Made by a program: the position numbers and the translations under genes. From NCBI GenBank assembly GCA_008508345.1, contig QNGE01000899.1:97747-161746 (forward strand): 64,000 nucleotides of DNA. The letters are read 5' to 3'. Origin of the DNA: Paragonimus westermani. Its lineage: Eukaryota > Platyhelminthes > Trematoda > Plagiorchiida > Troglotrematidae. Below the pieces are notes generated by a model that had not been told where the DNA came from, did not search any database, and was given only the letters and a program-made list of their open reading frames with translations. Position 1 is the first letter of the stretch, and each line of letters starts with the position of its first letter. Positions 57,979-64,000 of the stretch are shown in pieces.

Positions 57979-60900
57979 GTGAGTAGTTAAATTCTGTGTA
58001 ATAAAACTTTCTCACACCGCCCTCAGACACCGTTCTGGTAACGGACGGTGAGCTCACGATAGAAGCCGAAGAAATCTGGGGTGTCCTACACGGACTTGAA
58101 ACTATTGCACAGCTCGTATACCGAAGTCAAACCAATACGGTAAACAGAGGCTGAACCACCACTACCACCTTTACAGCCAATAATTGAATCTCAGTGTATT
58201 GAAGACAAACCCCGTTATCTACACAGAGGTTTCCTGATCGATACATCAAGGCACTATCTGGACTTACAGCATATTTTCCAGTTTGTGGTATGTTCTGCCC
58301 AACTCACTTGTCCGTTTACCTACGTTCAATCTTCTCCAACAAGGATGCCATGGCCATGGTTAAAATGAACATACTGCATTGGCACATTGTGGATGAAACT
58401 TCGTTTCCCTACTCATCTTACACTTTTCCGGAACTTGCCCGAAAGGTGTTTGTCGTTTTTGAACCGTATTGTATCGTTGATTAAGGGTGCCTACGATCCG
58501 GAAGCGTATGTGTATACACAGGATGATGTGAAGCGTGTGTTGAATTATTGTCGACTGCGGGGAATTCGTGTGATGTCCGAATTTGACACCCCAGGTAAGT
58601 AGGGTATTTGGTTCGATGTCGTGTTACGTGAATGTTTATTGTCATGAATGTACACGATTGTGACACGTCATACGTAGAACATGCACTAAGTTGATATGAC
58701 TAACAAAACAGCGTACATATTCATTACCTGTCCCTGTTCTTATGAAGGACATACGAAATGTTGGGGCAAAGGCTACCCGGATTTGCTCACAAAATGTTAC
58801 AGTGAGGGAAAACCAGATGGACGACTTGGCCCTGTTAATCCCATCACCAATTACACATATGATTTTATGTGGAAACTCATGGACGAAATCAAAGCCGTCT
58901 TTCCAGACAACATGATCCACCTTGGAGGTGATGAAGTCAGCTTCACATGTTGGTGAGTCCTTTAGTAGCACTACAATGCTATATTGTCAAGAACCCAATG
59001 TCCATTTTACTCTGTTTAACTCCCGCATACAAGTTGCACTGTTTCAAAGCTGGTAGTGAAGATGACAGAACTTGAAACGAAAATTTCATATAAAATAGTC
59101 AGAACAATCAAAAATCAACTCGGATTCACTTACCAAGCATTTACACAGGTCGGCCTCACCAAAGCTGGTCGGATTACGTTCATTACATGTTTACTTGATG
59201 CCTTCAATGATAAATTTAAAAAAAGATTCCATCTGTGCAGCCTTTCCTTGTTCAGCATTCTCGAGTTTCGCACCTTTTGGAACTCGTCAGTATTGCATCT
59301 GTTTTTCACTACCAGGATCCAGAGTTCAGCCATGCTTTAATAAGGTTGTCTTGTTGACCACTGCGCCCATGTCCTCATATTGCACATGACCAGACTTTTA
59401 GGTGCGAAACCTCAATGACATCCTTTGTGACTGTTGTTCGGATTTTACAACTGTTTCAACGGAGAAATTAGCAACTGTTCTCTTTACTCCAACTGATGAT
59501 TCCAAGACCAGGACTTCTTTTCAGGTTGAAATCGCATAAATCACCGAATTTGTTAGATGGTATTTCAATTATGGCTAAGTAGTACTGGATAACATGAAAT
59601 TTGCGAATCCGGAAGCTGCGGTCACATGTGAGTGATGTACAGTTTATATCAATCAACCCCCTTATCTCCTGCCAGTAGTCCACATTTTCTGTACCACCAA
59701 AAGTACTCGGATGTGCAATAACTTCTACATTAATCAGTATGAATCACAAAGATAGCAATTATGACTACGTTATCCCTATAATGCGCTGACTTACATTGTG
59801 TTAATTTTGAAATTTTGCCGTTTACACGAACGCTACAAATGTTAATTTAAAGTGATACATCATGACAATTGACCGTTGGTCATCAACCTATCAACACATC
59901 CACCGCAACCTTATTCGCATTCAACTGCGTTGTAACCTGCCCAAGTTATTTCCTGTTTGTGAGGTCAAGCTATGATTTTCGCCTGAACGATGCACCTCAG
60001 GAAGTTCCTCGGAGGAAACACCACTACTTACTCACAGTTAAAGGTACCACTGTTAAAGATACACCCAGATAAGCATATGTATTCTATGATATAAGACGGA
60101 AAGAACACAGTGTCAAGTGGCAACTCTCCATCACTTACCTGATTACTCACTTAAATGCCACCCACCCAAACTTAAGTAATTGGCATATCACTGTTGCTAA
60201 TGCCCGCATTTGATCGCTTAGTTGACCCTCAATGAATACTGATTATTCTATGAGACATCACTTCACTGAGCTCAACACAAGTCTATTGACATCCTCACGT
60301 GTGCCATAAGTGACCGACTGAACTGCCTAGGGCTGACTGGTTAATCAGTAGCTGGGCCACAAGAAACTAGGTATAAAAGTATACTTTTAGAGGTTTGAGG
60401 GTGAGTGGTTCAGCAATGACCAATACAGACCAACAGTAAAATAGTGGTGAGTAGATCTCTACATAAATTATTTCCACGTTAGCTGCAGTAGGTGAGTTGG
60501 TCTTCGGGACCAAAATACCGGTCGTTTGATCTGAAAGTACGCAACACAAGATTATGTGCTGTCAAAGTTGGCAGTCCCGAATTACCAAAAATTTTAGGAC
60601 GTTACTATCCTATCTTATTTGGCATGGCCCTATGTGTGATAATAGACTGTCATACAACAAAAAAACTGACTTTATAAACGCAAGTTCTTGGGGGCTGTTT
60701 GGGTTGGTTTTTCTTCCGTTGTTTGTGGTCTTCAACAGTTCATGTATGACCAGGCTACCAAGTGGTAGATTCAGCGGATTTGTGCAAAAAGACAATTAAT
60801 GGTAGAATGACTGGCAACCTGCCAACCGCAAACGATAATCGAATGCACATATGTAACAAGAGTCGCGCTCTATTTATGCCAGTTCCGAGCGGACCTGATC

Positions 60901-63132
60901 AACGGTTTTGTGTTTGATTCTGTACTGGGCACGTACGGTCTGCGTACGATGGGTGCCACAAATCCCCCTGACTAAACTCAAGTCAAGGGCAACGTATTCC
61001 AGTATGATCTTAGTCAATTCAAAGTAGCGAGAGCTATGAAGGTTCAAAAGTCAACCCTCCATAGAATTTTCATTGAAAACTCATGTTTCATTTCAAACAC
61101 TGTTGGTTGGGGAAGTTCTGAAAGTTAGCAAACAGCCGAATAGTAAGGCAGCTTCCACAGATCATATTTATAATGAGTTAAAATGCCCCCCTGAGCACAA
61201 CAGCAAGGGTAATTCTGCTAAATTAATCGTTGTTTGCAGTAAATAAATGTTGATGATTCTGAACTCGGACATGAACTCTATTTAAACAAGAAACGCTGAC
61301 AACAATTTTTTTGATGTTTACCAGCAGCTGTTTTGTTCCAAACAAATTATTCTGGATGACCACTTATCACAACTACAAATGCGTTGTACTTCGTTTCGTG
61401 ACATATTTCTCGCGTTATTTATCATAGTAATCGAAAACGAATAGAAATTTGCTCAGCAATCTATGATTCGACTGTTCATAAGCAAATGATTGATGTCTTT
61501 TAATGTTTACTAATCCATCCGGTTTAAATAGCCCGACTTGTACGGTTAGACGAACACACCAATGCGTACGTATCTAGACGACGGAAACCAGTTGTTTCCT
61601 GAAATAAAATTGAAGACTGAAGTCAAAGAAGCTACTGAATGTACGAATTATTGCCTGGTATGTTGATGTTTGTAGAGCAGATTCGAACAAGGATGGTGAA
61701 AAGAAAACCAAGATCACACATACACACAACACAAGCACACACGAAGAATGAAGTTGTTAATCCCACTTATCAGTTTCTGAATAGCAGCCAGGACTTTCCG
61801 CAAGCAAGTCATGGTTACCATTTGATAATAGCATTAGCCATAGCGAACTGTAGCAATCAGTGATTGTTGTTTACTTAACTTATATCAAAAGCGTTAGACA
61901 CGATAACCGTATATCTAGAGGTCAAAACTGACGTGTGAGCGAAGATACTGGATGCTCGCGTTTTACTGCTGACATAACACTAGTTGCTGCGGTCTGATTT
62001 ATCCCACGTTACACCCAAGCCGGAACGGGCTCGACTATTGGACTACGCAAATATCGTTTGGTTCTGCCAGATTTAATGACCTGCAACCCGTATCTGAACT
62101 CCTGAATATAAAGATTTGGCACATGAAGGTATTAGAACTTTCAGCGGAAGAGATGATATTCCGCCGGTTAAATATGGAATCGTAACTGAGGCCAAAAATA
62201 TTGTTCAACTGAATGCTGTTTAAAGTCGTCAAGTCGTTCCATCATATCACCATCCCTTTAAGTTAACTGTAAAGCGATTCTGTGCTTAGTCACAATTATG
62301 TTTCGTTGCAGCAAGTTCAGTCTTGCCGTGCTGTTCAGTGGATGCACGCAGAAAATCTTTCGATTGCATCACTGACCGCAGCTGCTGCGGTTCACTCTGT
62401 TAGGTCTCTGGAGTGGTTGTTTTCGTGACACGATGGAATCAAACAAAATTTAGGGCATGTTTGCACCAAACAGATGTGAAGCCTTTAAAGTGCAAATGCT
62501 GATCGTCCCAGTTGTTATTTGGATAAACAGATTTTTCGGTCGTGTCCTCTGATCAACGCGTTATGGGAATGTCCAGAAGGGTAATAGATTGGTCAGCCCA
62601 ATGTTGAATTTAAAATGATATATTGAGGAATATTTGACATAGAATGCAATCTCTCCGCTTTTACTCCACCGGCAGTAACTATCTCATCTACCTGTCGACG
62701 GTATGTAGATTTGGGGACACTCTACTCCTTCTTCTCAAGACGTTCGAGTTTTCTTCTTAAGCACCAACATTGAAGTATTCATTTGACAAGATGGAGCTGA
62801 ATTCCTCAGAAATTCACTCGCTCAGTACACTGCGTCTGATTCATATTTTCAAAATTACATGCGCCCGTCATCCACTTACTGCGCCCTGTATGCACATTCT
62901 ATTAGTTCACACCTGGAGATTCACGCTGCCTCGATTTCATCATTTTGTGCCTAATGACAGGGCTTCTAACCCTGACGTGCAGGCTTTCATGGAGGAAATG
63001 AAGTTCGGAGACGACTACTCCAAGCTTCAATGTTATTACATGGAACGACTCAGCGAACTGGCTCAGAAGGCTGGTGGAGGACGACCGATGACCACTTTTG
63101 TCTGGCAAGAGGTGTTCGATCACGGATTCAGA
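57660..63132 (+). CDS. Beta-N-acetylhexosaminidase (GH20, HEXA/HEXB family), gene 2, partial (exons 1-7)
   Basis: Second tandem paralogue, running off the right edge. Exons: 57660-57978, 58027-58139, 58177-58287, 58344-58445, 58486-58594, 58748-58952, 62961-63132; all introns are GT-AG, giving 377 residues so far. A signal peptide (about residues 1-18) precedes LVPKP. The substrate Arg169, Asp198, Asp249/His253, the catalytic pair Asp313-Glu314 in HLGGDEV, and Trp368 are all present. The second Asp of the HIVDD motif is Glu (199). An in-frame upstream Met at 57570 would add 30 residues before the signal peptide; 57660 is preferred because it aligns with gene 1 and puts the hydrophobic segment at the N-terminus. 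Exons equivalent to gene 1 exons 8-11 must lie beyond the window. Confidence 0.93.
58027..58139 (+). CDS. Hexosaminidase gene 2, exon 2
   Basis: Encodes [20 protein letters not shown] and IAQLV; 113 nt, the same length and phase as in gene 1. Upstream intron 48 bp. Confidence 0.92.
58177..58287 (+). CDS. Hexosaminidase gene 2, exon 3
   Basis: Encodes [20 protein letters not shown] with Arg169. The preceding intron is only 37 bp (58140-58176). The acceptor TTTACAG was chosen because it restores the 111-nt length seen in gene 1; the later TCTCAG would shorten the exon by 18 nt. Confidence 0.88.
58344..58445 (+). CDS. Hexosaminidase gene 2, exon 4
   Basis: Encodes [20 protein letters not shown] to FPELARK. 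The active-site motif is VDE instead of the usual VDD. 102 nt, as in gene 1; followed by a 40-bp intron. Confidence 0.9.
58486..58594 (+). CDS. Hexosaminidase gene 2, exon 5
   Basis: Encodes [19 protein letters not shown] and ends in SEFDTPG. 109 nt, phase 1 donor GTAAGT, as in gene 1. Confidence 0.92.
58748..58952 (+). CDS. Hexosaminidase gene 2, exon 6
   Basis: Encodes [18 protein letters not shown], an NYT glycosylation sequon and the catalytic HLGGDEV. 205 nt. The preceding intron is 153 bp against 4358 bp in gene 1. Confidence 0.94.
58953..62960 (+). other. Intron 6 of hexosaminidase gene 2
   Basis: 4008 bp at the same position as the transposon-filled intron 6 of gene 1, but without a recognisable element. 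A weak relative of the SINE-like repeat (GAGCTCAACACAAGTC) lies at about 60262-60330. Confidence 0.8.
62961..63132 (+). CDS. Hexosaminidase gene 2, exon 7
   Basis: Encodes [19 protein letters not shown] to [11 protein letters not shown] with Trp368. It is 172 nt, one codon longer than in gene 1 (an extra Gly in AGGGRP). Donor GTAAGC in phase 0. Confidence 0.92.
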
Positions 63133-63529
63133 GTAAGCCTCCATTTCATGTGATTATGTCTGAAGTGGTGTGAAATACTGTCCCTTTTGTCGACGTCAAA
63201 GTCTATCAAAAGTCGATCACCACCAACTGCCACTTAGAAATGAGTGGCAATTTTGAATCCAGTAGGACACCAGTAGCTTGCTCTGCTCAGATGCGCACAT
63301 GCCAGTGAATTTTACACCATTAATTAAGCAATTTCTACTAAACAAACATACGCCGGCCACCATATTCGTGAATACCAGCTCCCACTGCAAACGACTCACA
63401 TTAAATCATCAACACCTCAGCTCAACGTGGTCTTGCAGCCACTTTTCTACGCATGACGCCTGTCGGTAAGGCTTGATCAGCACAAATTCAATTGGTGATG
63501 GCAAAACAACATTTTAAATAAGTGGGGCA

Positions 63530-63900
63530 GCTTGGTGACCTGATGTCATGAGCTGTTTGGCCATCGATCGTGCCACATTTCGGGCAATGGACTCACTGGT
63601 TGACTCATCAGTTGTTACAACCATTTCGGGCCGTGTTCGGCCACTCGCTGATCAGGTCTACCTATGCAGACGTCACTGCAATTGCACATGAATTGGCATA
63701 CAACGTGCGGGGAGGGATGTAGAAAGGTTAGACAGATTGTGTTCGCTATTATGCCGAACTGGTTTTTTGACAGTTTGTATCGGGCGTAAGCAGGCTGCAA
63801 CATACTTAAGGGATAGAACAGAATTCAGTTTCTGCCTGTTGTGATTTAAATTCTTGAGATATAAACACGTTTCTTGAGTAATCTGAACGGGCATATTGTG
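63530..63900 (-). mobile_element. Penelope-like element fragment, GIY-YIG region
   Basis: The minus strand reads VVCQFMCNCSDVCIGRPDQR then VAEHGPKWL, the GIY-YIG core of the same lineage as the 29.4-30.0 kb fragment (C.F.C.C...YIGRTDQRL...EH.PKW in intact copies). The Tyr of YIG is Cys here and RTD is RPD. Frames break on both sides. It lies in intron 7 of gene 2 in antisense. Confidence 0.55.
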
Positions 63901-64000
63901 TTTGTTCATTGTGCTGTGAATTTTACTGAAGTGTTTAAGATATTCATTTATCAGCAGAGCATATTTTACAAAGAGTAGACACGTCTGGCTCTATGAAACA

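Noticed and set aside
58177..58194. Alternative acceptor TCTCAG for gene 2 exon 3
   Set aside because: It would drop six residues conserved in position with gene 1 and break the equal exon length; TTTACAG is preferred.
1..64000. Prokaryotic features such as operons, CRISPR arrays or ribosome-binding sites
   Set aside because: The window is clearly eukaryotic: spliced genes, spaced GT-AG introns and animal retroelements. No regularly spaced direct repeats were seen.

Overview
This is eukaryotic nuclear DNA, most likely from a flatworm (Platyhelminthes), probably a trematode or another parasitic lineage with a large genome. Three observations point there. The genes are split by very small introns (37-56 bp) near the 5' end and multi-kilobase introns further in. 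The proteins are animal-type lysosomal enzymes. The DNA between exons is full of decayed CR1-like LINE, BEL/Pao, Penelope-like and tRNA-derived SINE sequence. The species cannot be fixed from the sequence alone.

The window carries two plus-strand paralogous genes for beta-N-acetylhexosaminidase (glycoside hydrolase family 20, HEXA/HEXB type) in tandem. Gene 1 (21880-50061) is complete: I reconstructed 11 exons joining in frame to a 518-residue secreted or lysosomal enzyme with all the catalytic residues expected of the family. Gene 2 (57660 to beyond the right edge) has its first 7 exons here (377 residues); the rest lies outside. Exons 2-6 have identical lengths in both genes (113, 111, 102, 109, 205 nt) and the intron phases agree, while intron lengths differ greatly (intron 5: 4358 bp against 153 bp). 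This is a tandem duplication with later intron remodelling by transposons.

Region by region. 1-9.5 kb: no recognisable gene. 9.56-12.25 kb: dead BEL/Pao LTR retrotransposon (gag, protease, reverse transcriptase), abutted at 12.27-13.44 kb by a decayed CR1/jockey-like LINE reverse transcriptase. 13.4-21.9 kb: no confident gene; a tentative pair of minus-strand exons near 16.4-16.8 kb and two copies of a SINE-like repeat. 21.9-50.1 kb: hexosaminidase gene 1. Its intron 5 holds a SINE with a tRNA-Met-like head. Its intron 6 holds a LINE whose two parts are inverted against each other, a Penelope-like endonuclease fragment, and a structurally complete Penelope-like element with an open 782-codon RT/GIY-YIG frame, 169-bp inverted repeats, hammerhead-ribozyme-like folds and a 15-bp target-site duplication. 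50.1-57.6 kb: intergenic, with a possible retrotransposon gag remnant. 57.7-64 kb: hexosaminidase gene 2 with another Penelope-like fragment in intron 7.

I did not find a novel multi-gene system. The most informative objects are the young-looking Penelope-like insertion with paired inverted repeats and ribozyme-like folds, and the hexosaminidase tandem pair with one substitution beside the active site in gene 2.
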